This document shows positions 1 through 7,017 of a stretch of 16,936 bases of DNA, piece by piece. The position numbers and the translations under genes were made by a program. The notes under the pieces were generated by a model. It saw only the letters and a list, made by a program, of their open reading frames with translations. It ran no database searches and had not been told where the DNA came from. This DNA is from an uncultured Arcobacter sp. (GTDB lineage: Bacteria > Campylobacterota > Campylobacteria > Campylobacterales > Arcobacteraceae). The first letter of the stretch is position 1. Each line of letters starts with the position of its first letter. The stretch lies in the NCBI GenBank assembly GCA_937860115.1, contig CALMBI010000173.1, positions 1 to 16,936 of the forward strand. Reading direction: 5' to 3'.

Positions 1-77
1 TGGCGCGGTGGACGGGGCTCGAACCCGCGACCCCCTGCGTGACAGGCAGGTATTCTAACCAACTGAACTACCACCGC
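1..77 (-). tRNA. tRNA-Asp (GTC), copy 1
   Basis: On the minus strand the acceptor arm is GCGGTGG paired with CCACCGC, followed by discriminator G and an encoded CCA (positions 1-3). The anticodon stem and loop read cctgc-ctGTCac-gcagg, giving anticodon GTC. The T arm is GCGGGTTCGAGCCCCGT. It is the last gene of the tRNA transcript visible here, and its terminator, if any, lies outside the window. Confidence 0.97.
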
Positions 78-138
78 AACTTTGAGGTACTATTTTATAA
101 ATTAATATTTTTTAACTTAGAAAATAATGTTTGGAAAA

Positions 139-213
139 TGGTGATCCCAAGGGGATTCGAACCCCTATGGCAAGGATGAAAACCTTGAATCCTAACCATT
201 AGATGATGGGACC
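139..213 (-). tRNA. tRNA-Glu (TTC), copy 1
   Basis: The acceptor arm GGTCCCA pairs with TGGGATC with one G-U pair, followed by discriminator A and encoded CCA. The anticodon loop in ...AGGTTTTCATCCT... gives TTC. The T loop is GGGGTTCGAATCCCC. It lies four bases downstream of tRNA-Val and 61 bases upstream of tRNA-Asp on the minus strand. Confidence 0.97.
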
Positions 214-217
214 ATCA

Positions 218-293
218 TGGTGGTCGATGCAAGACTCGAACTTGCGACATCTACCTTGTAAGGGTAGCGCTCTACCAACTGAGCTAATCGACC
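218..293 (-). tRNA. tRNA-Val (TAC), copy 1
   Basis: The acceptor arm GGTCGAT pairs perfectly with ATCGACC, followed by discriminator A and encoded CCA. The anticodon stem CTACC/GGTAG encloses loop CTTACAA, so the anticodon is TAC. The D arm is AGCTCAGTTGGTAGAGC. Confidence 0.97.
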
Positions 294-330
294 AGAGTGG
301 AATATAAAATTCCAAAACATTTTATATAAA

Positions 331-406
331 TGGTGACCTGTGATGGATTCGAACCATCGGCCTCCTCATTAAAAGTGAGATGCTCTACCGGCTGAGCTAA
401 CAAGTC
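331..406 (-). tRNA. tRNA-Lys (TTT), copy 1
   Basis: The acceptor arm GACTTGT pairs with ACAGGTC with one U-G pair, followed by discriminator A and encoded CCA. The anticodon stem TCTCA/TGAGG (last pair A-T) holds loop CTTTTAA, giving anticodon TTT. It lies 16 bases downstream of tRNA-Asp of copy 2 on the minus strand, which suggests that both sets are on one transcript. Confidence 0.97.
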
Positions 407-422
407 AACAACAATTTTAAAA

Positions 423-499
423 TGGCGCGGTGGACGGGGCTCGAACCCGCGACCCCCTGCGTGACAGGCAGGTATTCTAACCAACTGAACTACCACCGC
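423..499 (-). tRNA. tRNA-Asp (GTC), copy 2
   Basis: Identical to the tRNA-Asp at 1-77: acceptor GCGGTGG/CCACCGC, anticodon GTC, encoded CCA. It is the fourth gene from the promoter. Confidence 0.97.
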
Positions 500-560
500 A
501 ACTTTGAGGTACTATTTTATAAATTAATATTTTTTAACTTAGAAAATAATGTTTGGAAAA

Positions 561-635
561 TGGTGATCCCAAGGGGATTCGAACCCCTATGGCAAGGATG
601 AAAACCTTGAATCCTAACCATTAGATGATGGGACC
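561..635 (-). tRNA. tRNA-Glu (TTC), copy 2
   Basis: Identical to the tRNA-Glu at 139-213: anticodon TTC, T loop GGGGTTCGAATCCCC, encoded CCA. It is the third gene from the promoter. Confidence 0.97.
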
Positions 636-639
636 ATCA

Positions 640-715
640 TGGTGGTCGATGCAAGACTCGAACTTGCGACATCTACCTTGTAAGGGTAGCGCTCTACCAA
701 CTGAGCTAATCGACC
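640..715 (-). tRNA. tRNA-Val (TAC), copy 2
   Basis: Identical to the tRNA-Val at 218-293: acceptor GGTCGAT/ATCGACC, anticodon TAC, encoded CCA. It is the second gene from the promoter. A 6-base-pair hairpin (TGGAAT, loop ataaa, ATTCCA; 720-736) sits in the spacer between tRNA-Lys and this gene and recurs at 298-314 in copy 1. It could help processing. Confidence 0.97.
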
Positions 716-752
716 AGAGTGGAATATAAAATTCCAAAACATTTTATATAAA

Positions 753-828
753 TGGTGACCTGTGATGGATTCGAACCATCGGCCTCCTCATTAAAAGTGA
801 GATGCTCTACCGGCTGAGCTAACAAGTC
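753..828 (-). tRNA. tRNA-Lys (TTT), copy 2
   Basis: Identical to the tRNA-Lys at 331-406: anticodon TTT, encoded CCA. It is the first gene of the transcript, about 27 bases below the predicted transcription start. Confidence 0.97.
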
Positions 829-838
829 ATCTTATAGA

Positions 839-859
839 CACCCCATATAAAATGGAGTG
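839..859 (-). promoter_or_regulatory. Dyad over the tRNA transcription start
   Basis: On the minus strand CACTCCAT and ATGGGGTG form an 8-base-pair stem (one T-G pair) with the 5-base loop tttat. It spans the predicted start of the tRNA transcript and the first leader bases. It may be a 5' leader hairpin or an operator; nothing in the sequence decides between them. Confidence 0.45.
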
Positions 860-861
860 GA

Positions 862-890
862 ATTATATTTAAAAAATGTTTTTTTGTCAA
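862..890 (-). promoter_or_regulatory. Consensus sigma-70 promoter of the tRNA array
   Basis: On the minus strand, TTGACA (885-890) and TATAAT (862-867) are both perfect consensus and are separated by exactly 17 bases. The predicted start is near 855. The bases between -10 and start (tccactcc) are G+C-richer than the surroundings, as is usual for stable-RNA promoters. A perfect -35 stands out because the other promoters in this window have none that can be recognised. The -35 lies nine bases past the stop codon of cinA. Confidence 0.9.
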
Positions 891-899
891 GTCTTTTTG

Positions 900-1385
900 C
901 TAAAATTTTTCTAAATTTTCAAAAATTATCTCTAAAGACCTATCTTTAGCACTTTCTTGAACATTTTTTCTATCACCATTAAAGTGATATCTTTCAATTT
1001 TTTCAAATCCAAAAGTGTTTTTTACTCCAATTACGACTGTTCCTACTGGTTTATTTGGTGTGTCACCATTTGGTCCAGCTACTCCACTTACAGCTATCGC
1101 CCAAGTAGCATCAAATTTTTTTATTACACCTTCGAGCATCTCTTTAACAACTTCTGTACTTACAACACCATTTCTAATCATGGTCTCTTTCTTAACACCA
1201 AGCTCTTGTTCTTTTATCTCATTACAATAAGTAATTATGGAGCCTCTAAATATATCAGAACTTCCACTATACTCAGTAATTTTAGATGCGATTAGTCCAC
1301 CAGTACAACTTTCAGCACACGTAATAGTCCAATTATTCTCTCTAAAAATATTTTGCATCTCTATCATCTTTTGATCGTCAATCAT
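900..1385 (-). CDS. pncC: CinA C-terminal domain protein, nicotinamide-nucleotide amidase
   Basis: A 161-residue protein consisting only of the CinA C-terminal domain. Family members of this size (E. coli PncC/YgaD) deamidate nicotinamide mononucleotide to nicotinate mononucleotide in the cytosol, recycling NAD. Signature stretches are AESCTGG at residues 24-30, the segment GSIITYCNEIKEQELGV, and SGVAGPNGDTPNKPVGTVV near residues 99-117. Where many relatives have TYSN this protein has TYCN. The N-terminal molybdopterin-binding-like half of full CinA is absent, as expected for stand-alone members. The ATG has AGGGA seven bases upstream. It diverges from ileS across 88 bases, and the tRNA promoter starts just behind its stop. 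The family is certain; the exact substrate is inferred from it. Confidence 0.9.
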   Translation of the reverse strand: MIDDQKMIEMQNIFRENNWTITCAESCTGGLIASKITEYSGSSDIFRGSIITYCNEIKEQELGVKKETMIRNGVVSTEVVKEMLEGVIKKFDATWAIAVSGVAGPNGDTPNKPVGTVVIGVKNTFGFEKIERYHFNGDRKNVQESAKDRSLEIIFENLEKF

Positions 1386-1418
1386 AAAATTTCCCTATTT
1401 TTTATATCTCTTAGGGGC

Positions 1419-1424
1419 ATTTTA
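1419..1424 (-). promoter_or_regulatory. -10 box of the cinA-type gene
   Basis: On the minus strand GGTAAAATGCCCC contains TAAAAT, 33 bases upstream of the start codon. No -35 is recognisable, as is usual in Campylobacterota. It lies back to back with the ileS -10, only 12 bases away. Confidence 0.5.
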
Positions 1425-1436
1425 CCAATCTTTGGA

Positions 1437-1442
1437 TAAAAT
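1437..1442 (+). promoter_or_regulatory. -10 box of ileS
   Basis: The sequence tttggaTAAAATccgcgg carries a good -10. The expected start near 1448 leaves a leader of about 26 bases before the chosen ATG at 1474. Because this box falls inside the longest open frame of ileS, which begins with TTG at 1432, the TTG is an unlikely start. Confidence 0.55.
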
Positions 1443-1473
1443 CCGCGGATATTTAAATCAAGGATATTCTATT

Positions 1474-4209
1474 ATGATCGATTATAAAGATACATTATTA
1501 TTACCAAACACACCATTTCCTATGAGAGGGAACCTTCCACAAAATGAACCAAAAAAATATAAAGAGTGGGATGAAAAAAAAGTTTATGAAAAAATGAAAA
1601 AAAACAGAGTAGGGTGTGAAAGCTTTACTTTACATGATGGACCTCCATATGCAAATGGAAATATCCATATTGGTCACGCATTAAACAAAATACTAAAAGA
1701 TATTATCGTGAAATACCACTATTTTGATGGAAAATCGACAAGATTTACTCCAGGATGGGATTGTCATGGGTTGCCAATTGAACAAAAAGTGGAAGAGAAA
1801 ATAGGAACAGAGAAGAAAAAAATACTTCCAAAAGGGAAACTAAGAGAGCTTTGTAGAGAGCATGCTAGTAAATTTATCGCTATTCAAAAAGAGGAGTTTA
1901 AATCTCTTGGTGTTGTTGCTGATTGGGAAAAACCATATCTTACTATGGATTTTAAATTTGAAGCAAATATCTATAGAGAGCTTATCAATATAGCAAAACA
2001 AGGTCTTTTAATCCAAAGAAGTAAACCAGTTCACTGGTCTTGGGCAGCAGGAACTGCACTTGCTGAAGCTGAAATTGAATATAAAGATAAAGTATCTCCA
2101 TCTATTTATGTTGCTTTTAAATTAGAAAACAGTGATGAGAGTGTTATTATCTGGACAACAACTCCTTGGACACTTCCAGCAAATACAGGTATAGCACTTA
2201 ACGGTGAAGAAGAGTATGTAAAAACAAGCGATAATTTTATCGTTGCAAAAAAACTTTATAACTTTTGTATAGAAAACGAAATTGTTAAAGGGGAAGTTGT
2301 AGGAAATGTTAATCCAAAAGATTTAGAACATACATTTGCAATTAATCCACTAAATGGTAGAAAATCTACTATCATCTTAGGTGAACATGTTTTAATGGAT
2401 AGTGGAACAGGTGCAGTTCATACAGCTCCAGGACATGGTGAAGATGACTATAAAGCAGGACTTAGATATAACCTTGAAGTGTTGATGCCTGTTGATGATG
2501 AGGGAAAATATGACAACACGATAGTGCGAGAAAACTTACTTCCAGATGCACAACAATATGTAGGAACTCATGTATTTAAAGCAAATGAGATAGTGATGGA
2601 ACTTTTAGGAGATGCATTAATTAAAAGAGTTGATATTACTCACTCATATCCACATTGTTGGAGAACACATAAACCAGTTATTTTTAGAGCTACAAAACAA
2701 TGGTTTATTGCAATTGATGAAAGCTATGGGAAAGAGGGAAATACTCTAAGACAAAACTCTTTAAATAGTTTAAAAGATATTAAATTTTACCCAGAACACG
2801 GTATCAATAGACTCAGTACTATGATTGAAAATAGGCCTGATTGGTGTATCTCTAGACAAAGAGATTGGGGTGTACCTATTGCATTTTTTAGAAATAAACT
2901 CACAGATGAGATTATTTATGATGAAAAAGTATTAAATTATATCGCTATGATTTTTGAACAAAAAGGTGCAGATGCTTGGTATGAGATGAGTATCGAAGAG
3001 TTACTTTATCCAGGGAGCGGACTCAATCCAAGTGAGTTAGAAAAAACTATGGATATTTTAGATGTGTGGTTTGATAGTGGTTCAACTCAACATGCTGTTT
3101 TAAAAAGTAGAAATTATGATGCAGGAACATTTCCAGCGGATATGTATCTTGAAGGAAGTGATCAACATAGAGGTTGGTTCCAATCTTCACTTTTAACATC
3201 AATGGCTTCAAGTGAAAAAGCACCATATAAATCTATCTTAACTCATGGATTTACTGTTGATGCTAAGGGTGAGAAGATGAGCAAATCTAAAGGAAATGTC
3301 GTTGCACCTGATAAAGTTTTAAAAGAGTTTGGAAGTGAAATACTTAGACTTTGGGTTGCGATGAGCGATTATCAAAGTGATTTAAAAATCAGTGATGATA
3401 TCTTAAAACAAATGGGTGAACAATATAGAAAAATCAGAAATACTGCTAGATTTTTGTTAGCAAATATTAATGACCTTGACGAGATAGCATCAGTTGAAAC
3501 ATTTGGAAAACTTGATCTTTGGATAATTAAAAAAGCAAAAACTGTATTTGACAGCATTGATAAAGATTTCAAATCGTATGACTACAGTAGAGGATTAAAT
3601 AAATTAAATAACTTTTTAGTTGCAGATCTTTCAAATATCTATCTTGATGTTTGTAAAGACAAATTGTATTGTAATCTTGAAAATGGAGTTGAAAGAAGAG
3701 CAAGTCAAAGTGCTATGGCTATGATAGCTATGAGTTTAATAGGAACACTTGCTCCAATTTTAACCTATACGATGGATGAGTTATTAAGCTTTGCACCAGA
3801 GTTTATAAAAAATGGAGCTGAGGATATTTATGACTATAAAAAATATACTCTTCCAGAAGTAGTTTCTTCAATTGATGAAGAGATATTATTTGAAGCAAAA
3901 GAGAAATTTAATGAGTCTATCGAAAATTTAAAGAAAGATAAAATTATAAAATCAGCTCTTGAATTAGAAATCTACACAGATTCAAGTGCTATACTTGCCT
4001 TACCAAAAGTTGATGCTGAAGATCTTTTCTTAGTAAGTTCAATAGTAAATACACCAAAAGAAACTGAGATTATGGCTAAGTTTGTCTTAGGTGATGCACG
4101 ATTTGAAGTGTATAGAGCAAGTGAGGCTAGATGTCCAAGATGTTGGAAATTTAACTCTATAAATGAAGAATCTCTTTGTTCTAGATGTAGTTCGGTTGTA
4201 CATGCTTAA
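1474..4209 (+). CDS. ileS: Isoleucyl-tRNA synthetase
   Basis: Cytosolic class I aminoacyl-tRNA synthetase that charges tRNA-Ile and edits mischarged valine. The 911-residue length is normal for the bacterial enzyme. HIGH is at residues 65-68 within PPYANGNIHIGHAL; KMSKS is at 601-605. The CP1 editing domain shows WTTTPWTLPAN and GTGAVHTAPGHGEDDY, and the class I core shows WCISRQRDWGVP. The C-terminal zinc ribbon is intact with Cys 887, 890, 902 and 905. The frame stays open upstream to a TTG at 1432, but the ATG at 1474 has AAGGA nine bases before it and gives the family N-terminus MIDYKDTLLLP. It heads a rightward cluster; its stop overlaps the next start as TAATG. Confidence 0.98.
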   Translation: MIDYKDTLLLPNTPFPMRGNLPQNEPKKYKEWDEKKVYEKMKKNRVGCESFTLHDGPPYANGNIHIGHALNKILKDIIVKYHYFDGKSTRFTPGWDCHGLPIEQKVEEKIGTEKKKILPKGKLRELCREHASKFIAIQKEEFKSLGVVADWEKPYLTMDFKFEANIYRELINIAKQGLLIQRSKPVHWSWAAGTALAEAEIEYKDKVSPSIYVAFKLENSDESVIIWTTTPWTLPANTGIALNGEEEYVKTSDNFIVAKKLYNFCIENEIVKGEVVGNVNPKDLEHTFAINPLNGRKSTIILGEHVLMDSGTGAVHTAPGHGEDDYKAGLRYNLEVLMPVDDEGKYDNTIVRENLLPDAQQYVGTHVFKANEIVMELLGDALIKRVDITHSYPHCWRTHKPVIFRATKQWFIAIDESYGKEGNTLRQNSLNSLKDIKFYPEHGINRLSTMIENRPDWCISRQRDWGVPIAFFRNKLTDEIIYDEKVLNYIAMIFEQKGADAWYEMSIEELLYPGSGLNPSELEKTMDILDVWFDSGSTQHAVLKSRNYDAGTFPADMYLEGSDQHRGWFQSSLLTSMASSEKAPYKSILTHGFTVDAKGEKMSKSKGNVVAPDKVLKEFGSEILRLWVAMSDYQSDLKISDDILKQMGEQYRKIRNTARFLLANINDLDEIASVETFGKLDLWIIKKAKTVFDSIDKDFKSYDYSRGLNKLNNFLVADLSNIYLDVCKDKLYCNLENGVERRASQSAMAMIAMSLIGTLAPILTYTMDELLSFAPEFIKNGAEDIYDYKKYTLPEVVSSIDEEILFEAKEKFNESIENLKKDKIIKSALELEIYTDSSAILALPKVDAEDLFLVSSIVNTPKETEIMAKFVLGDARFEVYRASEARCPRCWKFNSINEESLCSRCSSVVHA

Positions 4210-4316
4210 TGAGTGAGCCAGTATCATTAACTTTTATATTTCAAACAATAGGTGTTATTTTAGCGCTTACAGGTGTTGGAATAGTTTTAGTAAAAACAAA
4301 AAAGATTGATAAATAG
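4209..4316 (+). CDS. Small single-pass membrane protein, 35 residues, function unknown
   Basis: The ATG shares its A with the last base of the ileS stop codon (TAATG), an arrangement that favours translation by reinitiation; no separate strong ribosome binding site is visible. The product starts MSEPVSLTF, then has one hydrophobic helix from about residue 7 to 28 (including IGVILALTGVGIVLV), and ends with the basic tail KTKKIDK. This predicts one inner-membrane span with a cytosolic C-terminus. It is followed by 24 bases and then the nfu gene. I do not recognise a family. That it is a gene rests on the exact start-stop overlap, the clean helix-plus-lysines composition and its place in a packed operon; its short length means chance cannot be ruled out. 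Confidence 0.6.
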   Translation: MSEPVSLTFIFQTIGVILALTGVGIVLVKTKKIDK

Positions 4317-4340
4317 AATAGAATTTTAGGAGAAAAGAAG

Positions 4341-4619
4341 ATGATGCCATTTAGTGATGAAGATCTAGAACAACCAATAAATAACATAATAGCTACAAAA
4401 GTTTCACCAATGTTAGCAAAAGATGGTGGTGCTATAAAATTATTAAAAATAAAAGATGGTGTTGTGTATGTACAGCTTCAAGGTGCTTGTATCGGGTGTG
4501 CTTCAAGTGGAACGACACTTAAATTTATCGTTGAAAAAACACTCAAAGAGCTCATTCATCCAGACTTAGAGATCAAAAATATACCTTTTGGTTTTGAGGA
4601 TCAAATACCAAATGATTAA
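4341..4619 (+). CDS. NifU C-terminal domain (Nfu-type) iron-sulfur scaffold protein
   Basis: A 92-residue protein made of a single Nfu domain. Such proteins hold or carry a [4Fe-4S] cluster, usually bound between two subunits by a CxxC motif, and deliver it to client enzymes in the cytosol. The motif is CIGC with Cys 50 and 53 in LQGACIGCASSGTTLK, and the domain opens with the typical VSPMLAKDGGAIKLL. AGGAG lies eight bases before the ATG; a second ATG follows at once, so the N-terminal residue could be either. Its stop overlaps the next gene by eight bases. Possible clients in this window are GltB and GltD, which both need Fe-S clusters, but that link is inferred only. Confidence 0.93.
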   Translation: MMPFSDEDLEQPINNIIATKVSPMLAKDGGAIKLLKIKDGVVYVQLQGACIGCASSGTTLKFIVEKTLKELIHPDLEIKNIPFGFEDQIPND

Positions 4620-5205
4620 TACAAATGATATACTAGAGGAAGCTCATGGATATTTTGCCAATAAAGAGTATGATATAGCAATATTTTTATACTCTCAAGT
4701 GCTATCTTTAGAACCAGATAATATTGAATATAAAATTTATCCCATTCTATGTGATATAGGGGGAGAAAATAGTGATAAAGCACAAGCATTGTTTGAATAT
4801 TTTAGTGTTCAAAAAGAACTCAATGAAGAGAAAGCTCTTGATTTTATTAATGATGCGATAAGTGCTTATGATGGTAATAATGAGATGATGATGAAAATTT
4901 TTAGAGATTTTTCTACTCAGACGATAGAATCACTTGATGCTATTGATTATAGTGATTTTCTAAATTTAGTTGATTCACGAGGATCTTTTAGGGAAGCGTA
5001 TGAGGATATTATGTTTAGTACAAAAGTAGCGATCAAATCAAAAAAAGATCTTATTGATTTTATAGAGCAACTAATTGATAATGATTTTAGTACAACTGCA
5101 TATAGTTATCTTGATAATTTCCAAAAGTTATTTACATTTGATGATGATATCTCTAAATTATATGAAAAATTAGGAGGAAAATCACTTGAAAATAGTCAAA
5201 AATAA
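4612..5205 (+). CDS. TPR-like acidic protein, function unknown
   Basis: A 197-residue soluble protein with no signal peptide or membrane segment. Residues 7-38 (ILEEAHGYFANKEYDIAIF, then LYSQVLSLEPD) fit one tetratricopeptide repeat; the rest is helical, rich in Asp and Glu, with no recognised catalytic motif. A role in protein contacts is likely. The start chosen, ATG at 4612, lies inside the end of the nfu gene (ATGATTAA) and has GAGGA 11 bases upstream. The frame is open to an earlier GTG at 4588, but that would add eight residues with a weaker site. The gene overlaps murE by 20 bases, so it is likely co-translated with both neighbours. Confidence 0.8.
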   Translation: MINTNDILEEAHGYFANKEYDIAIFLYSQVLSLEPDNIEYKIYPILCDIGGENSDKAQALFEYFSVQKELNEEKALDFINDAISAYDGNNEMMMKIFRDFSTQTIESLDAIDYSDFLNLVDSRGSFREAYEDIMFSTKVAIKSKKDLIDFIEQLIDNDFSTTAYSYLDNFQKLFTFDDDISKLYEKLGGKSLENSQK

Positions 5206-6481
5206 TCAGCTTTTCACTGACAATACAAGTGAGATCGATAGTGATGCTATATTTGTAGTATCAAAAAATAATGAAAAATATTTAGAACAAGCAAAAGAAA
5301 AAACCCCAAAAGCAATTATCAAAGATAGTGAACTCAAAAATTATTTTGATTTTTCTACTCTCAAAGTGATTGGGATTACAGGAACCAATGGAAAAACAAC
5401 AACAGCTGGTGCGATCTACTCATTTTTACTTGATCTTGGATTTAAAGTAGCACTTTTGGGCACAAGAGGACTCTTTATGAATGGAGAAAAAATAAGGGAT
5501 TATTCATTTACAACACCTTTTCAAATAGAGATGTTTGCAAATCTTGAACTTGCACTTGAACATGGTTGTGAGTATTTTGTAACAGAAGTAAGTTCTCATG
5601 CCATTGCTCAAAATAGGATTTGTGGTGTTGATTTTGCACTTAAGATCCATACAAATATAACAGGTGATCATCTTGATTATCATAAAACTATGCAAGAGTA
5701 TATCGATGTAAAAAATTCATTTTTTGCTGATGATACCCCAAAACTCATCAACAAAGATGATAAAAATGTAAAATTTAAAATGAAAAATGCTTATTCGTAT
5801 GGGCTTGATAATCCAGCAACTTATAAAGTGCAAGCTTTTACTTTTAAAGATGGTACGAATGTTGTAGTGCAATATTTTGGAGAGCTTTTTACTTTTACTA
5901 GTGACCTAAGAGGCACTTTTAATGTATACAATCTAACAGCTGCTCTTGGTGCTGTTCATATCTTAACTGGTGTTGAATTAGCTAAAATTTGTGAAGTGGT
6001 TGAAAATTTTGCAGGTGTAAGTGGAAGAATGGAAACAATCTCTTTTGATCCTTATGTAATTGTAGATTTTGCTCATACACCAGATGGAATGAGAGCAATA
6101 TTTGAAAGTTTTAGAGATAAAAATATTATCACTGTATTTGGTGCAGGTGGAGATAGAGATAAACTCAAACGTCCACTTATGGGTGCTATGGCGGATGAAT
6201 ATGCACAGTTTATTTTTCTTACAAGTGATAATCCAAGAACGGAAGACCCTGATGTTATTAATGATGAAATACTTGCTGGTATTAAAAATAGATCTAAAAC
6301 AACTGTAGAGCTAAATAGAAAATTAGCTATACAAATGGCAATTCAAAAAGCAAAAGAGACTTCAAATAGTGCTGTATTGGTTCTTGGAAAGGGTGATGAA
6401 GAGTATCAAATAGTGTATGATAAAAAATTTCCATTTAGTGATAAAAAGGTGATAACTGAAATTTTAGAACAGCTTTCATAA
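5186..6481 (+). CDS. murE: UDP-MurNAc-L-Ala-D-Glu:meso-diaminopimelate ligase
   Basis: Adds meso-diaminopimelate to UDP-MurNAc-dipeptide in the cytosol, using ATP, during peptidoglycan synthesis. The P-loop is GTNGKTTT at residues 66-73. The central domain shows EVSSHAIAQNR and NITGDHLDYHKTMQEY with the lysine KNSFF; the C-terminal domain shows SGRME, DFAHTPDGM, GAGGDRDKLKRP and DNPRTED. The DNPR motif marks diaminopimelate rather than lysine as the amino acid added. At 431 residues it is shorter than the 490-500 of E. coli-type enzymes, because the uridine-binding N-terminal domain is reduced to about 60 residues; short forms are common in Campylobacterota. The start is TTG at 5186, supported by AGGAGG eight bases upstream. 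Confidence 0.97.
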   Translation: MKIVKNNQLFTDNTSEIDSDAIFVVSKNNEKYLEQAKEKTPKAIIKDSELKNYFDFSTLKVIGITGTNGKTTTAGAIYSFLLDLGFKVALLGTRGLFMNGEKIRDYSFTTPFQIEMFANLELALEHGCEYFVTEVSSHAIAQNRICGVDFALKIHTNITGDHLDYHKTMQEYIDVKNSFFADDTPKLINKDDKNVKFKMKNAYSYGLDNPATYKVQAFTFKDGTNVVVQYFGELFTFTSDLRGTFNVYNLTAALGAVHILTGVELAKICEVVENFAGVSGRMETISFDPYVIVDFAHTPDGMRAIFESFRDKNIITVFGAGGDRDKLKRPLMGAMADEYAQFIFLTSDNPRTEDPDVINDEILAGIKNRSKTTVELNRKLAIQMAIQKAKETSNSAVLVLGKGDEEYQIVYDKKFPFSDKKVITEILEQLS

Positions 6482-6508
6482 TAATAAAAAAATATAGATG
6501 TTACCAAA

Positions 6509-6527
6509 TTTCATATTTTGTATGAAA
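6509..6527 (+). other. Short A+T hairpin after murE
   Basis: TTTCATA and TATGAAA form a 7-base-pair stem with loop ttttg, 28 bases after the murE stop. No run of T follows on the plus strand, so it is at best a weak or processing-related structure and not a convincing terminator. Confidence 0.25.
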
Positions 6528-6571
6528 AAGAAGATAAAGCATTTTTTATTTATAAGATATTAAATAATCTT

Positions 6572-6580
6572 TGCTATTAT
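6572..6580 (+). promoter_or_regulatory. Extended -10 promoter of the ferredoxin gene
   Basis: TGCTATTAT is an extended -10 (TGn followed by TATTAT). The expected start near 6587 leaves about 33 bases to the ATG at 6620. It suggests that the ferredoxin-panD-ybaB-ispA run can be transcribed apart from ileS-murE. Confidence 0.55.
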
Positions 6581-6619
6581 CACAAAATTTTAGAAAAAAA
6601 GAGAAAAAAAGGATTCAAA

Positions 6620-6985
6620 ATGCAAATGCCACAATTACCACAACCAACATATTACATATTCAAATGTGAACAAAGTTCACCTCCAGGGATGCCAAAACCA
6701 TCATGTGTAAATGGTGAAACACAAGGGATGTTTAACTATCTTGGAATGAGTTTAATGCAAAAAGGACTTATGGGACCAGTACAACTAATAAGAACAAGTT
6801 GTCTTGGAAGATGCCAACAAGGACCTGTAATGTTAGTAGTAGGGCAAAATGAAAGATTTATGTATTCAAATCTTACTAATGAAAAAATTGATAGAATAAT
6901 AGACGAACATATAAAAGGTGGAAATCCTGTTACTGAATATCTTATCCCTGAACAATTTTGGGGTGAGCCAATGGCAATTAAATAG
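6620..6985 (+). CDS. [2Fe-2S] thioredoxin-like ferredoxin
   Basis: A 121-residue protein of the thioredoxin-fold ferredoxin type (related to Shethna/Aquifex-type [2Fe-2S] ferredoxins and the NuoE C-terminal half). Four cysteines are present at 16, 29, 61 and 65, the last pair in TSCLGRCQQGPVMLVV, the family hallmark. It is a soluble electron carrier with unknown partner. The open frame continues upstream to a TTG at 6518, but the ATG at 6620 has AAGGA six bases before it and begins right at the domain (MQMPQLPQPTYYIFKC); the extra 34 residues would be low-complexity and would include the promoter. It is followed by panD after 32 bases. The family is sure; the role is not. Confidence 0.88.
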   Translation: MQMPQLPQPTYYIFKCEQSSPPGMPKPSCVNGETQGMFNYLGMSLMQKGLMGPVQLIRTSCLGRCQQGPVMLVVGQNERFMYSNLTNEKIDRIIDEHIKGGNPVTEYLIPEQFWGEPMAIK

Positions 6986-7017
6986 AGTTTAATCAGAAAC
7001 AAAAATTAAGGAACAAA

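Larger units (their letters stand above)
1..407. repeat. Direct repeat copy 1 of a four-tRNA block
   Basis: This 407-base stretch recurs at 423-829 with a constant offset of 422 bases and no mismatch found on a line-by-line comparison. It carries tRNA-Asp, -Glu, -Val and -Lys on the minus strand together with all their spacers. The copies are separated by 15 bases (408-422, acaacaattttaaaa) that do not recur inside the window. The left edge is the window edge, so the repeat may extend further or be followed by more copies. Confidence 0.97.
423..829. repeat. Direct repeat copy 2 of a four-tRNA block
   Basis: This is the promoter-proximal copy of the 407-base tRNA block. Identity with copy 1 stops one base beyond the 5' end of tRNA-Lys (position 829 against 407). 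The leader that follows on the minus strand (830-861) is different from the 15-base inter-copy spacer. Equal spacers as well as equal tRNA sequences point to recent duplication or to ongoing gene conversion. Confidence 0.97.

Noticed and set aside
284..496. 70-residue minus-strand reading frame in the tRNA region
   Set aside because: It runs through tRNA-Lys and tRNA-Asp on their own strand and is explained entirely by tRNA sequence.
1432..1473. Longer ileS beginning at TTG 1432
   Set aside because: The TTG overlaps the -10 box and the extra 14 residues do not match the family; ATG 1474 has a good ribosome site.
5186..5400. murE truncated at its N-terminus
   Set aside because: The strong AGGAGG before TTG 5186 and the overlap with the upstream gene fix the start; a short N-terminal domain is common in this phylum.
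6518..6619. N-terminal extension of the ferredoxin
   Set aside because: It contains the extended -10 promoter, is low-complexity Lys-rich, and ATG 6620 has AAGGA at the right distance.
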